Source: Salipaludibacillus agaradhaerens (GTDB taxonomy: Bacteria; Bacillota; Bacilli; Bacillales; Salisediminibacteriaceae). From it: a stretch of 64,000 nt of DNA. Below the pieces are notes generated by a model, which was given only the letters and a program-made list of their open reading frames with translations, made no database searches and had not been told where the DNA came from. The stretch covers positions 4,118,869 to 4,182,868 of the forward strand of contig NZ_KV917378.1 of the NCBI RefSeq assembly GCF_002019735.1, in the 5' to 3' direction. This document shows positions 48,644-57,690 of the stretch, one piece after another. How positions within the stretch are numbered: the stretch's first letter is position 1; the number at the start of each line of letters is the position of its first letter. A program made the position numbers and the translations under genes.

Positions 48644-49475
48644 TTTATTACGTTTAATAAAAATTCACCCTTTACTATGGGTTATTTTAGGTATTGGTGG
48701 AATGGCGGGATTATTTAAAGAGATTCTCATGCTTTTATTTATTATCATGGTCCATGAATTAGGTCATGCTTGTACAGCAAACTATTACGGCTGGCGTATT
48801 CGTAAAATTGAGCTAATGCCGTTCGGCGGCGTGGCTGAAATGGAGGAGTATGGCAATCGTCCCGTTAAAGAAGAATTTTTCGTCACTCTAAATGGGCCTT
48901 TGCAGCATCTATGGATGATTTGTGCTAGTATGTATTTATCAGGTACACCTATTTGGTCTGAGGCAGATCATCAAATATTTTTATTTCATAATATCTCAAT
49001 TTTGATATTTAACTTACTGCCAATTTTACCGTTAGATGGTGGAAAACTACTTTTTACATTACAGAGCTATTTTCTTCCTTTTCAAAAGTCGTATTACTTA
49101 ACGACTATTCTTTCCTTAATTATGCTCACGATTATGACGTTTATAGCTTTTATGATCTTACCATTTCATCTAAATTTAGTGGTCATTGTATGTTTTTTAT
49201 GGCTGCATCAATACTTAGAATGGCGGCAACGGCATTATCATTTTCTACGTTTCTTATTAGAAAGGCAGCGGCTGCAACTGAATAAAGAGAAGAAAAAGAT
49301 TCCTGTTCCTCCTGATATCACAGTGTCTCAAGCCGTAAAAGAAATTTATCGAGAAAAAAAAGGAATTTTTTTAGTGGGAACCGAGAACGGTGAAAAATAT
49401 GTGAATGAAACACTCGTCCTTCAAGCTTTCTTTGACCGACAGCATAAAACCCTCCCATTAGCCCTTCTTATATAG
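48636..49475 (+). CDS. spoIVFB: Intramembrane metalloprotease SpoIVFB
   Basis: 279 residues, site-2 protease family; cleaves pro-sigma-K. The frame starts at TTG 48636, overlapping spoIVFA by 8 bp; the ribosome binding site is weak, so translational coupling is likely. Zinc motif HELGH is in IIMVHELGHACTANYYGW. The third ligand is the Asp in NLLPILPLDGGKLL. FGGVAEMEEYGNRPVKEEFF is family-typical. Five to six helices, then a C-terminal CBS-like domain (residues 215-279). Confidence 0.95.
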   Translation: MINLLRLIKIHPLLWVILGIGGMAGLFKEILMLLFIIMVHELGHACTANYYGWRIRKIELMPFGGVAEMEEYGNRPVKEEFFVTLNGPLQHLWMICASMYLSGTPIWSEADHQIFLFHNISILIFNLLPILPLDGGKLLFTLQSYFLPFQKSYYLTTILSLIMLTIMTFIAFMILPFHLNLVVIVCFLWLHQYLEWRQRHYHFLRFLLERQRLQLNKEKKKIPVPPDITVSQAVKEIYREKKGIFLVGTENGEKYVNETLVLQAFFDRQHKTLPLALLI

Positions 49476-49486
49476 TAAGGGCTAAT
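49457..49486 (+). terminator. Hairpin at the end of spoIVFB
   Basis: Perfect 10-bp arms ATTAGCCCTT and AAGGGCTAAT, loop 10 nt, spanning the spoIVFB stop codon. No T-run follows, so it may be a weak terminator or an mRNA 3'-end structure. Confidence 0.5.
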
Positions 49487-49644
49487 GTTATTGGCAATAA
49501 CTTATATGAGGATTTATAATAAAGAGATCTAATGACTAATAGTGTGAAGGTACATGAAACTCTTTAAGAACAAAGAATGAACTTCCTAAGAGTTCATAAA
49601 ATATGTGAATGATACAGGGATGAAAAAGATTGGAGTAATGAATT

Positions 49645-51108
49645 GTGAGACAAATTGTGTTGCACCGACGGTTTGAAGACATTAGAGGTGCCGTGATTGA
49701 GAATGGGACCGTCGTCGAGTGGCTTTTTGAAGGGAAGATGGATTTACTGAAGCCTGGCATTATTATAAAAGGGAAGGTCGAAACGATTTTACCAGGGATG
49801 GATGCGGCTTTTGTTAATATTGGATCGGAAAAAAACGGCTTCCTATTAAAAAAAGAATTAATTGTTTCTCAGCATGAAGAACATAAATCTAAACCAATCA
49901 CGTCTTTACTAAAGCAGGGCCAATCCATTATTGTTCAAGTAAAGAAAGAAGAGTTCGGAACAAAAGGGGCGAAACTCACTGAACAATTATCATTTCCTGG
50001 GAAATACCTTGTTTATTTACCGTTTGGTAATTACATTGCAATCTCTAAGAAAATTAGTCATGATGAGGACCGTGAACAGTTACGAGTAATAGCTCAAAGT
50101 AATCTTGAAAATAAAGAAGGTATTATTTTTCGGACAAGTGCTGCAAAAACATCTACTGTCAAATTAAAAGCAGAACTGGCGTTTTTGAGAGAACAATTTA
50201 CTACCACTATGAGAAAAGCGCAAGTGCATGAAGGAATAACAATTTTGTATAATAGCACATCGGTTACAAGACGTGTGATTAGAGACTTTATCGATCATGA
50301 AGAGACCCAATTTGTTGTTGATGATATAGATGATTATAAAGAACTGACAGCTAGCTTAACTTCTGATGAAAAGGATAAAGTCACTCTATATCAAGGAAAA
50401 GAAAACCTTTTTTCTTATTTCGATCTGGATAAAGTACTAGATAAAACACTTTCTTCATTTTTATGGTTGAAAAACGGTGGCTCGCTTCACATTGATTACA
50501 CTGAGGCCATGACAATTATTGATGTGAACTCTGCAAAATTTACTAGTAAACAAGGACTGAGTGATACTGCCAAAAAAACCAATCTCGAAGCTGTCACAAC
50601 AATTGCGCAACAACTTAGATTGAGAGATATCGGTGGCATAATTTTGATCGATTTTATCGATATGCCATTAGAAAAAGATAGACAGGACGTTATGTACGCA
50701 TTAAAAAATGCACTTAAACCTGATCGTACGATAACAAATGTGCTTGGATTTACTCAATTAGGGCTATTAGAAATGACGCGAAAAAAAACACGTAAAGCGA
50801 TACATGAAATCATCTATTCGAATTGTAATGTATGTGGAGGGACAGGCTTGGTAAAAAGCGAAGCTGAAGTAGCAGCAGAATTAGAGGAAGCACTTTTTGC
50901 CTTCCGTACTTCTGAGGCTGCTGCCTTTGTAGTAGATGTTCATAAAGGGACGTTAGCATTATTCTTACATGAAGGTAAACGCCGTTTAAAGTGGTTGGAG
51001 AACGTTCTGTCTAAACGTATTTTTTTAAATGGTGTGACGGAAACAGGCTTTCAGATTAGATTTGAAGGGGATGAGCAAGAAGCTCGGAACTTTTGGAACA
51101 AAGTCTAG
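49645..51108 (+). CDS. rng: Ribonuclease G (RNase E/G family)
   Basis: 487 residues, GTG start behind GGAG at 49632. Endonuclease for rRNA and mRNA. An S1 domain is inserted near residues 35-120 (IIKGKVETILPGMDAAFVNI). Catalytic Asp-containing motifs are MTIIDVNSAKF and GGIILIDFIDM. The zinc-link motif is CNVCGGTG. B. subtilis lacks this enzyme, but other Bacillaceae such as B. halodurans carry it in the spoIVFB-rplU gap. It has no close operon partner upstream. Confidence 0.95.
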   Translation: MRQIVLHRRFEDIRGAVIENGTVVEWLFEGKMDLLKPGIIIKGKVETILPGMDAAFVNIGSEKNGFLLKKELIVSQHEEHKSKPITSLLKQGQSIIVQVKKEEFGTKGAKLTEQLSFPGKYLVYLPFGNYIAISKKISHDEDREQLRVIAQSNLENKEGIIFRTSAAKTSTVKLKAELAFLREQFTTTMRKAQVHEGITILYNSTSVTRRVIRDFIDHEETQFVVDDIDDYKELTASLTSDEKDKVTLYQGKENLFSYFDLDKVLDKTLSSFLWLKNGGSLHIDYTEAMTIIDVNSAKFTSKQGLSDTAKKTNLEAVTTIAQQLRLRDIGGIILIDFIDMPLEKDRQDVMYALKNALKPDRTITNVLGFTQLGLLEMTRKKTRKAIHEIIYSNCNVCGGTGLVKSEAEVAAELEEALFAFRTSEAAAFVVDVHKGTLALFLHEGKRRLKWLENVLSKRIFLNGVTETGFQIRFEGDEQEARNFWNKV

Positions 51109-51136
51109 GGAGATATAATGGTTCATAATGGGAGTA

Positions 51137-51166
51137 TTGACATGCCATTTTACATTATGGTATGAT
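51137..51166 (+). promoter_or_regulatory. Promoter of the rplU operon
   Basis: TTGACA at 51137-51142, 18-bp spacer, TGG then TATGAT at 51161-51166 (extended -10). It lies just after rng and directly upstream of the L21 leader. Confidence 0.8.
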
Positions 51167-51172
51167 TTCCTT

Positions 51173-51270
51173 TGTTAGTTGTTTGGTTGCGCCCAAAGAA
51201 CTGCAACCGCACAGATCAGGTTTGAAGCACTCAAGTGCACCTGTGATGGCGAGTCTGAGTATTGAAGGAG
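51173..51270 (+). ncRNA. L21 leader RNA (ribosomal protein autoregulation)
   Basis: Hairpin GGTTGC (51185-51190) / GCAACC (51203-51208), then a nested stem CACAG / CTGTG enclosing GCACT / AGTGC. It sits directly before rplU behind a good promoter. This is the arrangement known as the L21 leader in Firmicutes. Presumably bound by L21. Confidence 0.85.
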
Positions 51271-51278
51271 GTGCGCAT

Positions 51279-51587
51279 ATGTACGCAATTATTGAAACTG
51301 GTGGAAAGCAAGTAAAAGTAACTGAAGGACAAGAAGTTTACGTTGAAAAGATTGATGTAGCTGAAGGTGATACAGTAACTTTTGACCGTGTTCTTCTCGT
51401 TGGAGGAGATGACACGAAGGTAGGAGCTCCCCTTGTTGATGGAGCTACAGTGACTGCAAAGGTAGAGAAACATGACCGTGCGAAAAAAATCACTGTCTTT
51501 AAATATAAAGCTAAAAAGAACTACCGTCGTAAGCAGGGTCACCGTCAGCCATACACAAAAGTGATTATCGATAAGATTAATGCTTAA
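51279..51587 (+). CDS. rplU: 50S ribosomal protein L21
   Basis: 102 residues. Start at ATG 51279 ([17 protein letters not shown]) behind GGAGGTG; the upstream in-frame ATG lies in the leader RNA. The C-terminus ([20 protein letters not shown]) has the L21 signature. First of rplU-prp-rpmA. Confidence 0.98.
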   Translation: MYAIIETGGKQVKVTEGQEVYVEKIDVAEGDTVTFDRVLLVGGDDTKVGAPLVDGATVTAKVEKHDRAKKITVFKYKAKKNYRRKQGHRQPYTKVIIDKINA

Positions 51588-51598
51588 GGTGTAGGCCG

Positions 51599-51928
51599 AT
51601 GATTCATGTAACATTCAACCGGAATGACGATGGAACGATCCATACATTTACGATGAAAGGCCATGCGGAATCAGGTCCTTATGGATATGATCTCGTCTGT
51701 GCAGGGGTGTCCGCTGTTTCTTTTGGAGCAGTGAATGCTATTGCCGATCTTTGTGATACAAAGATGATGGTTGAAACGAAAGATGACGGAGGCTTTCTCC
51801 GCTGTCGTGTTCCTAATGGGTTAAATCATGACACGTTTGAGAAAGTGCAATTACTGTTAAATGGTATGCTTGTCTCCCTGAAAACAATTGAGGACCAGTA
51901 TAGCCAATTTATACGTATCGATTCATAA
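51599..51928 (+). CDS. ysxB: Ribosomal-processing cysteine protease Prp
   Basis: 109 residues. Removes the N-terminal extension of L27. Catalytic pair His in MKGHAESGPYGYDLVCAGVS and Cys in the same motif. The protein ends DQYSQFIRIDS. It lies between rplU and rpmA, 11 bp after the former, as in all L27-extending Firmicutes. Confidence 0.95.
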   Translation: MIHVTFNRNDDGTIHTFTMKGHAESGPYGYDLVCAGVSAVSFGAVNAIADLCDTKMMVETKDDGGFLRCRVPNGLNHDTFEKVQLLLNGMLVSLKTIEDQYSQFIRIDS

Positions 51929-51946
51929 ATACAGGAGGTGAAGACC

Positions 51947-52240
51947 ATGTTCTTAAAATTAGACCTTCAATTTTTTGCCCAGAAAAAAGGGGTAGGTAGT
52001 ACAAAAAACGGTCGTGACTCTATTTCCAAACGTTTAGGCACAAAACGTGGTGACGGACAATCTGTTACCGGTGGATCCATTTTAGTACGTCAACGCGGCA
52101 CTAAAATTTATCCAGGTGTGAACGTTGGAAAAGGTGGAGACGACACATTGTTTGCGAAAGTTGATGGCGTTGTTAAATTTGAACGCGTTGGCCGTGATCG
52201 TAAACGTGTAAGTGTGTATCCAGAAGTTCAAGAAGCATAA
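51947..52240 (+). CDS. rpmA: 50S ribosomal protein L27
   Basis: 97 residues with ATG 51947 behind AGGAGGTGA. N-terminal extension [18 protein letters not shown] holds the Prp cleavage site (after FF or FFA). Mature L27 reaches the peptidyl-transferase centre. Signature [17 protein letters not shown] strong terminator follows instead of spo0B-obg. Confidence 0.98.
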   Translation: MFLKLDLQFFAQKKGVGSTKNGRDSISKRLGTKRGDGQSVTGGSILVRQRGTKIYPGVNVGKGGDDTLFAKVDGVVKFERVGRDRKRVSVYPEVQEA

Positions 52241-52244
52241 AGTT

Positions 52245-52287
52245 AAAGCTCTGACGATTATTTAGACATAATCGTCAGAGCTTTTTT
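52245..52287 (+). terminator. Terminator after rpmA
   Basis: 17-bp arms AAGCTCTGACGATTAT and ATAATCGTCAGAGCTT, 6-nt loop, TTTTTT tail. Confidence 0.95.
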
Positions 52288-52402
52288 GTTTGTAATGGAG
52301 AACAAGATTTCAGGATAATAGTAGAAAAGCAAAAAATATGGTAAGTTTTATACGTTATATTTGTGAGTAATAATGAGAGTTATATGTCAACGGAGGTACC
52401 GA

Positions 52403-52900
52403 ATGGGACAAGATATAACAGAGATGACTTTTGAACATTGGACACAAGTAAAGGCGATCTATGAAGAAGGGATCACTTCAAAAATAGCTACCTTTGAAAC
52501 TAAAGCACCTACATGGGAAGAATGGGACTCTTCCCATTTGTCTCACTGTCGTTTAGTAATGGTCACTGGTAAGATAGTTATAGGTTGGGCAGCTTTAACG
52601 CTCGTGTCTAGTCGATGTGTGTATGCGGGAGTGGCGGAAGTGAGTATATATGTGAAAGGGAGTGAAAGAGGACAAGGTATTGGTTCAGTCCTTTTGAACG
52701 AACTCATTAAGCAAAGTGAAAAGGAACGTATATGGACACTACAAGCGGGGATATTTCCAGAAAATAAAGCAAGTCTGCAACTTCATTATAACAATGGTTT
52801 TCGTTTAGTTGGTAGGCGTGAAAGAATTGCTAAACTTAATGGTAATTGGAAAGACGTATTGTTATTGGAACGCCGTAGCTTAATAACAGGGGTAATATAG
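52403..52900 (+). CDS. GNAT N-acetyltransferase, phosphinothricin-acetyltransferase-like
   Basis: 165 residues with start ATG 52403 (MGQDITEMTFEHWTQVKAIY) behind GGAGGT. The acetyl-CoA loop is in GSERGQGIGSVLLNELIKQS; YEEGITSKIATFE and IFPENKASLQLHYNNGFRLV are typical of the PAT/MddA subfamily, which acetylates glutamate analogues or methionine derivatives. The substrate is not certain. The next gene starts 19 bp later. Confidence 0.87.
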   Translation: MGQDITEMTFEHWTQVKAIYEEGITSKIATFETKAPTWEEWDSSHLSHCRLVMVTGKIVIGWAALTLVSSRCVYAGVAEVSIYVKGSERGQGIGSVLLNELIKQSEKERIWTLQAGIFPENKASLQLHYNNGFRLVGRRERIAKLNGNWKDVLLLERRSLITGVI

Positions 52901-52919
52901 AAATAAGGAGGTAAATGAG

Positions 52920-53660
52920 ATGAAGGTAACTGTTATAGGGTATTGGGGAGCTTATCCTGAAGCCAATGAAGCAACGAGCTCTTTTCTTGTAGAAGAGGGA
53001 GAGACTAAAGTATTACTTGATTGTGGTAGTGGGGCGGTGGCTAAATTACAAAACAAGATTGAATTAAAAGAGTTAGATGCTGTCATTTTAAGTCATTACC
53101 ATCATGATCATATGGCAGATTTAGGTGTGTTAACCTACAGTCGCATCGTTGACATAAACTTAGAAAAAACAGATAGACCACTCCAAATTTTTGCTCACAA
53201 CTATGATAAGGAAGCATTTGATTCATTAGGGAATGATACTTATACATCAGTAATCGCCTATAATGAATCTACACCTTTAATCATAGGTCCCCTCAAGGTG
53301 AGTTTTCAAAAAACTGCCCATCCTGTAACCTGTTATGCGATGAAGGTAGAAAGTCAACTTACAAATAAAGTGCTTGTTTATACAGCTGATACGGCATTTG
53401 AAGAATCACTTATTCCTTTCGCTGAGAAGGCTAATTTATTAATTGCTGAAACAAGCTTTTACGCTGGTCAAGATGGCCGGAAATTTGGGCATATGACGAG
53501 CGAAGAAGTAGCTAAATTAGCGACTGCTTCTCAAGCTAAGTCTGTACTTCTAAGTCATTTACCCCACTTTGGCTTCCATCATCAGCTTAAGTCAGAAGTT
53601 CAAAGAGGGTATAGTAGGGAGGTTAATCTGGCCTCATCAGGAGCTATTTTTCACTTGTAA
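52920..53660 (+). CDS. yhfI: Metallo-beta-lactamase-fold hydrolase, YhfI-like
   Basis: 246 residues. Metal-binding motif HYHHDHMADLG, later ADTAFEE and the C-terminal VLLSHLPHFGFH. MKVTVIGYWGAYPEANEATS closely resembles B. subtilis YhfI. Related folds include RNase Z and phosphodiesterases; the role is unknown. Preceded by AAGGAGG. A terminator follows. Confidence 0.88.
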   Translation: MKVTVIGYWGAYPEANEATSSFLVEEGETKVLLDCGSGAVAKLQNKIELKELDAVILSHYHHDHMADLGVLTYSRIVDINLEKTDRPLQIFAHNYDKEAFDSLGNDTYTSVIAYNESTPLIIGPLKVSFQKTAHPVTCYAMKVESQLTNKVLVYTADTAFEESLIPFAEKANLLIAETSFYAGQDGRKFGHMTSEEVAKLATASQAKSVLLSHLPHFGFHHQLKSEVQRGYSREVNLASSGAIFHL

Positions 53661-53716
53661 TCCAATGTGGTGAAATAGATAGAACTCATATTTCCCTAAT
53701 CAAATCTTATGCAGTT

Positions 53717-53762
53717 AAAGAAGCACCACTAGTGTCCGAAGCGACGCTAGTGGTGCTTCTTT
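53717..53762 (+). terminator. Terminator after yhfI
   Basis: 16-bp arms AAAGAAGCACCACTAG and CTAGTGGTGCTTCTTT, 14-nt loop. Symmetric A/T flanks could make it bidirectional. Confidence 0.85.
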
Positions 53763-53837
53763 AACCACAACCTTTACAAACACTTTACAAAGCATTTACT
53801 TACTATTCAATCTTCCTTAATATATGAAACTTATACT
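53761..53837 (+). promoter_or_regulatory. PhoP-box direct repeats and promoter of pstS
   Basis: TTTACA at 53773, TTTACA at 53784, TTTACT at 53795 and a weaker TTCAAT at 53806, each exactly 11 bp apart; TTAACC at 53761 may be a further half-site. This matches PhoP sites (TTAACA-like repeats). -10 candidate TATACT at 53832-53837. It indicates induction at low phosphate. Confidence 0.8.
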
Positions 53838-53894
53838 TTAAGTGTGGTCAAGCGATCATAACATACTAGTCTCGTTAAGAGGAGGAAGTTGAAA

Positions 53895-54893
53895 TTGAAA
53901 AAGTACAGCTTATCATTTTTAATGGCAGGGCTTATGGTAGTCACTGCGGCCTGCGGTGGTAACGAAAATACGGCAGGGGGAGACAGCAACACTAATTCAA
54001 GTAAAACTAATAACAATGATTCGTCATCTGAAGAGTTGTCTGGAACAGTTATTATTGACGGTTCTGGGACGGTATATCCTTTAATGTCTAGAATAGCAGA
54101 AGAGTATATGGTAGAAGAACAAGAAGGCGTCAGTGTGGAAGTGAGTCGCGGCGGAACAAGTGCTGGAATGAGCCGATTTGTAGCTGGCGAAACAGACTTA
54201 TCGAATGCCTCTCGGGAAATTAGAGAAGAAGAGCTTGCTGAACTTGAAGAGAACGGGATTGAAACACAGGAATTCAAAGTGGCATTAGATGGGTTAACAA
54301 TCGTCATACATCCTGATAATGATTGGGCTTCTGACATGACGGAAGAAGAAATTAAAACTATGTTCGTTACAGGAAATTATGCAGATGATGATAATGTAAT
54401 GTGGTCTGATATTCGTTCCGATTGGCCGAATGAGCCAGTAAACTTTTACGGACCAAATGAAAATCATGGTACACATGAATTTTTTGTAGAAGAAATTATT
54501 GAAGAGCAAGACTTAGTAGACACGATTAATTTACAACAAGAGTACTCAACACTTGTTAATTTAATTTCTGAAGATGAGCATGGTATCGGTTTTTTTGGAT
54601 ATGGCTATTATGCGAACAATACAGATGACCTACAAGCGGTAGCTATTGATTTTGGTGACGGTCCTGTTGCACCTTCACTTGAAACTATTGCAGAAGATGG
54701 TGATTATGCGCCGTTTACTCGCCCAGTTTTTACAAACTTGAGCTATAACTCAGCACGTGAAAAAGCTGAAGTAAAAGATTTTGCTGAGTATGTGTTCACA
54801 GTAACGAATCAATTTGCTGAAGAAACAGGCTTTGCCCCTCTTCCGGAGGATGAGCTAGAAGGCTATATTAACGACATTCAAGCAATCAACTAA
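53895..54893 (+). CDS. pstS: Phosphate ABC transporter, substrate-binding lipoprotein PstS
   Basis: 332 residues from TTG 53895 (reads MKKYSLSFLMAGLM), 9 bp after GGAGG; TTG 53889 is closer and less likely. Lipobox VTAACGG near residue 20, then an Asn/Ser/Gly-rich linker. Phosphate-binding patterns are IDGSGTVYPLMSRIAEEY, SRGGTSAGMSRF and LSNASREI. The mature protein is very acidic, as common for extracellular proteins of halo- or alkaliphiles. Under a PhoP-type promoter; hairpin before pstC. Confidence 0.96.
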   Translation: MKKYSLSFLMAGLMVVTAACGGNENTAGGDSNTNSSKTNNNDSSSEELSGTVIIDGSGTVYPLMSRIAEEYMVEEQEGVSVEVSRGGTSAGMSRFVAGETDLSNASREIREEELAELEENGIETQEFKVALDGLTIVIHPDNDWASDMTEEEIKTMFVTGNYADDDNVMWSDIRSDWPNEPVNFYGPNENHGTHEFFVEEIIEEQDLVDTINLQQEYSTLVNLISEDEHGIGFFGYGYYANNTDDLQAVAIDFGDGPVAPSLETIAEDGDYAPFTRPVFTNLSYNSAREKAEVKDFAEYVFTVTNQFAEETGFAPLPEDELEGYINDIQAIN

Positions 54894-54903
54894 TATGTTT
54901 AAT

Positions 54904-54934
54904 AGAGATGAGAGTAGAAAACACTCTCATCTCT
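54904..54934 (+). terminator. Hairpin between pstS and pstC
   Basis: AGAGATGAGAGT / ACTCTCATCTCT perfect 12-bp stem with a 7-nt loop and no T-run. Likely a partial terminator or RNA stabiliser giving more PstS than transporter. Confidence 0.75.
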
Positions 54935-55006
54935 ATCCTTAAATGAACGCATTGTTTAACATGAATGAAAGATTAGAAGCACGATGTGAGTGAAAGGGGC
55001 ATTAAC

Positions 55007-55942
55007 ATGGCTCAGCATGAGAGCGTAAAAGAGATCATTCAATATAAAAAAAAACGTACAAAAACAACGTCAATCATTGAAAAAATCATTCCCTCTTTGT
55101 TATTTTTAGCAGCATTCATTTCTGTTCTAACAACGGTGGGAATTGTGTTCACACTCATCTTTGAAACAGTTTTATTTTTTAGAGAAGTGTCATTCATCGA
55201 ATTTTTCTCAGGGACAGTGTTAAAACCTTTAAGTCCTGTAGATCCTCAATTCAGTATTTTACCATTAGTCATGGGGACTTTTATGACAACACTCATTGCA
55301 ATGTTAGTAGCCATTCCAATAGGGTTGACGACTGCTGTATATTTGAGTGAATATGCATCAGGGACAACGAGAAAAGTGTTAAAGCCCCTCATTGAAGTTT
55401 TAGCAGGAATACCAACAATTGTGTATGGTTTTTTTGCATTTACATTTGTTACACCAGTATTGAGAGAAATCATCCCAGGTTTATCTGCTACAAATGCGCT
55501 CAGTCCTGGTATAGTCATGGGAATTATGATTATTCCAATGGTAGCTTCTCTCTCAGAAGATGCGATGAATTCAGTGCCTAATGCTATGAGAGAAGGTGCT
55601 AAAGCACTTGGAGCTACACAGCTCGAAGTCACTTTCCGTGTTGTTATTCCTGCTGCAATTTCCGGAATTATTGCGTCATTCGTGTTAGGGATTTCCAGAG
55701 CTATTGGAGAAACGATGATCGTGACAATAGCCAGTGGTAGCTCTAAAAATTTCACATTCGATGTGACGCAGTCAATGCAAACGATGACAGCTTATATTGT
55801 AGAAATCACGAGTGGCGATGCAGCCGCTGGGACCACCATATATTATAGTCTTTATGCAGTGGCCATGACGCTATTTGTATTCACACTACTTATGAACATG
55901 CTAGCAAGATATATTAGCAGCAGGTTTAGGGAGGTCTATTAA
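55007..55942 (+). CDS. pstC: Phosphate ABC transporter permease PstC
   Basis: 311 residues from ATG 55007 (MAQHESVKEIIQYKKKRTK) behind GAAAGGGGC. Six membrane helices. The EAA-type loop is near EGAKALGATQLEVTFRVVIP; GIPTIVYGFFAFTFVTP and SRAIGETMIVTIASG are typical. Three bp before pstA. Confidence 0.96.
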   Translation: MAQHESVKEIIQYKKKRTKTTSIIEKIIPSLLFLAAFISVLTTVGIVFTLIFETVLFFREVSFIEFFSGTVLKPLSPVDPQFSILPLVMGTFMTTLIAMLVAIPIGLTTAVYLSEYASGTTRKVLKPLIEVLAGIPTIVYGFFAFTFVTPVLREIIPGLSATNALSPGIVMGIMIIPMVASLSEDAMNSVPNAMREGAKALGATQLEVTFRVVIPAAISGIIASFVLGISRAIGETMIVTIASGSSKNFTFDVTQSMQTMTAYIVEITSGDAAAGTTIYYSLYAVAMTLFVFTLLMNMLARYISSRFREVY

Positions 55943-55945
55943 TTC

Positions 55946-56830
55946 ATGAAATACATCGATTTATCAGCAGTCGAAAAAAAAATGTCCAAACGTTTGCTCA
56001 TGAATAAGGCTGTTAAATATATCTTTCTATCAGCAACATTGTTTGGGCTCGTCATATTAGCGATTCTTGTTTACCGAGTAGCTATAGATAGTATTGGGTG
56101 GATAAATTTAGACTTTCTAACTAATAAACTATCAACGGCACCAGAGCGAGCAGGGATTAAAGGAGCTATTGTAGGGACATTGTGGCTTATGCTTATTGTT
56201 GGACCTGTGACGATGATATTAGGAGTGGGAACAGCCATTTATTTAGAAGAGTATGCAAAACGAGGGAAATTACATTCATTTATTCAAACCAATATTAGTA
56301 ATTTGGCTGGTGTTCCTTCAATTGTGTTTGGAATCTTAGGCTTAACTATTTTCGTGCGGTTATTTGGTTTCGGTACCAGTATAATCGCAGGTGGCTTGAC
56401 AATGGCGCTCCTTGTCCTCCCGATCGTTGTAGTATCAGCCCAAGAAGCGATTCGATCAGTTCCGAGCTTTTTGAGAGAAGCCTCTTACGGCATGGGGGCA
56501 ACAAAGTGGCAGACCGTAAAAAATGTGGTATTACCAGCCTCATTACCAGGTATTTTAACAGGCGTTATTTTAGCCCTCTCTCGAGCAATTGGAGAAACAG
56601 CTCCACTTGTGGTTATCGGTATTCCTGCATTGCTTATACCAATTCCATCCAGTATCGGTGATAACTTCACTGCTTTACCAATGCAAATTTATTATTGGAC
56701 GCTAGATTCAGTTATGGTGGATGAATATGCTAACCTTGCTGCAGCCACCATTGTTGTTTTGTTAATTGTACTTATCTTATTGAATTCGACGGCAATCATT
56801 ATAAGAAATAAATTTCAAAAAAGATATTAA
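55946..56830 (+). CDS. pstA: Phosphate ABC transporter permease PstA
   Basis: 294 residues, six membrane helices. EAA-type loop EASYGMGATKWQTVKNVVLP; LAGVPSIVFGILGLTIFV; ALSRAIGETAPLVVIG. ATG behind GGGAGGT. 17 bp before pstB. Confidence 0.96.
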   Translation: MKYIDLSAVEKKMSKRLLMNKAVKYIFLSATLFGLVILAILVYRVAIDSIGWINLDFLTNKLSTAPERAGIKGAIVGTLWLMLIVGPVTMILGVGTAIYLEEYAKRGKLHSFIQTNISNLAGVPSIVFGILGLTIFVRLFGFGTSIIAGGLTMALLVLPIVVVSAQEAIRSVPSFLREASYGMGATKWQTVKNVVLPASLPGILTGVILALSRAIGETAPLVVIGIPALLIPIPSSIGDNFTALPMQIYYWTLDSVMVDEYANLAAATIVVLLIVLILLNSTAIIIRNKFQKRY

Positions 56831-56847
56831 AAGGAGGATAACCTAGT

Positions 56848-57675
56848 ATGGGATTAAACCAAGTGATAGATGAGCGTGCAGAGACAGACGAGCGTGTGAA
56901 AGATGAATTTTCCATGGACAAAAAGCTTGTTTTTAATACAAGAGGACTTAATTTATGGTATGGAGAGACACATGCACTAAAAAATATAAACCTTCCAATT
57001 AGGGAGAATGATATTACAGCGATTATTGGTCCATCAGGCTGTGGAAAGTCCACATATATTAAAACGTTGAACAGAATGGTAGAACTAGTTTCAAGTGTAA
57101 AAGTGTCAGGAGAGATTCTCTATAGAGGAGACAATATCTTTCAACACTCATACCGAGTAGAGCAACTGAGAACAAGAGTGGGGATGGTTTTTCAAAAACC
57201 GAATCCCTTTCCAAAATCTATCTTTGACAATGTGGCATACGGCCCACGCATTCATGGGATTCGAGACAAAAAATTACTTAAACAGATTGTCGAACAAAGT
57301 TTAAAAGGTGCAGCCATTTGGGAGGAAGTTAAAGATCGTTTAAATGAGAACGCCTATGGACTTTCTGGAGGACAACAGCAACGTTTGTGTATTGCCAGGT
57401 GTCTTGCAATTGAGCCAGATGTTATATTAATGGATGAACCAACATCAGCACTTGATCCTAAGTCCACCTTAAAAGTAGAAGAACTGGTACAAGATTTAAA
57501 GAAAAACTATTCTATCATTATAGTCACGCATAATATGCAGCAAGCGGCAAGAATTTCTGATAGAACGGCATTTTTTCTTAATGGTGAAGTGATTGAATAT
57601 GACGAAACAGATCTCATTTTTTCAACACCAAATGACAAACGCACTGAAGATTACATTACAGGGCGATTCGGTTAA
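56848..57675 (+). CDS. pstB: Phosphate ABC transporter ATPase PstB
   Basis: 275 residues. Walker [10 protein letters not shown], signature [16 protein letters not shown], Walker [14 protein letters not shown]. The N-terminus (first 25 residues) is a charged extension before [23 protein letters not shown] behind AAAGGAGGATAA. phoU follows after 15 bp. Confidence 0.97.
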   Translation: MGLNQVIDERAETDERVKDEFSMDKKLVFNTRGLNLWYGETHALKNINLPIRENDITAIIGPSGCGKSTYIKTLNRMVELVSSVKVSGEILYRGDNIFQHSYRVEQLRTRVGMVFQKPNPFPKSIFDNVAYGPRIHGIRDKKLLKQIVEQSLKGAAIWEEVKDRLNENAYGLSGGQQQRLCIARCLAIEPDVILMDEPTSALDPKSTLKVEELVQDLKKNYSIIIVTHNMQQAARISDRTAFFLNGEVIEYDETDLIFSTPNDKRTEDYITGRFG

Positions 57676-57690
57676 GGAGGAACGGGAAAT

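Noticed and set aside
53831-54337. Minus-strand frame of 168 codons across pstS
   Set aside because: Shadow of pstS; its Ser-rich composition follows from the Asp/Glu-rich sense strand.
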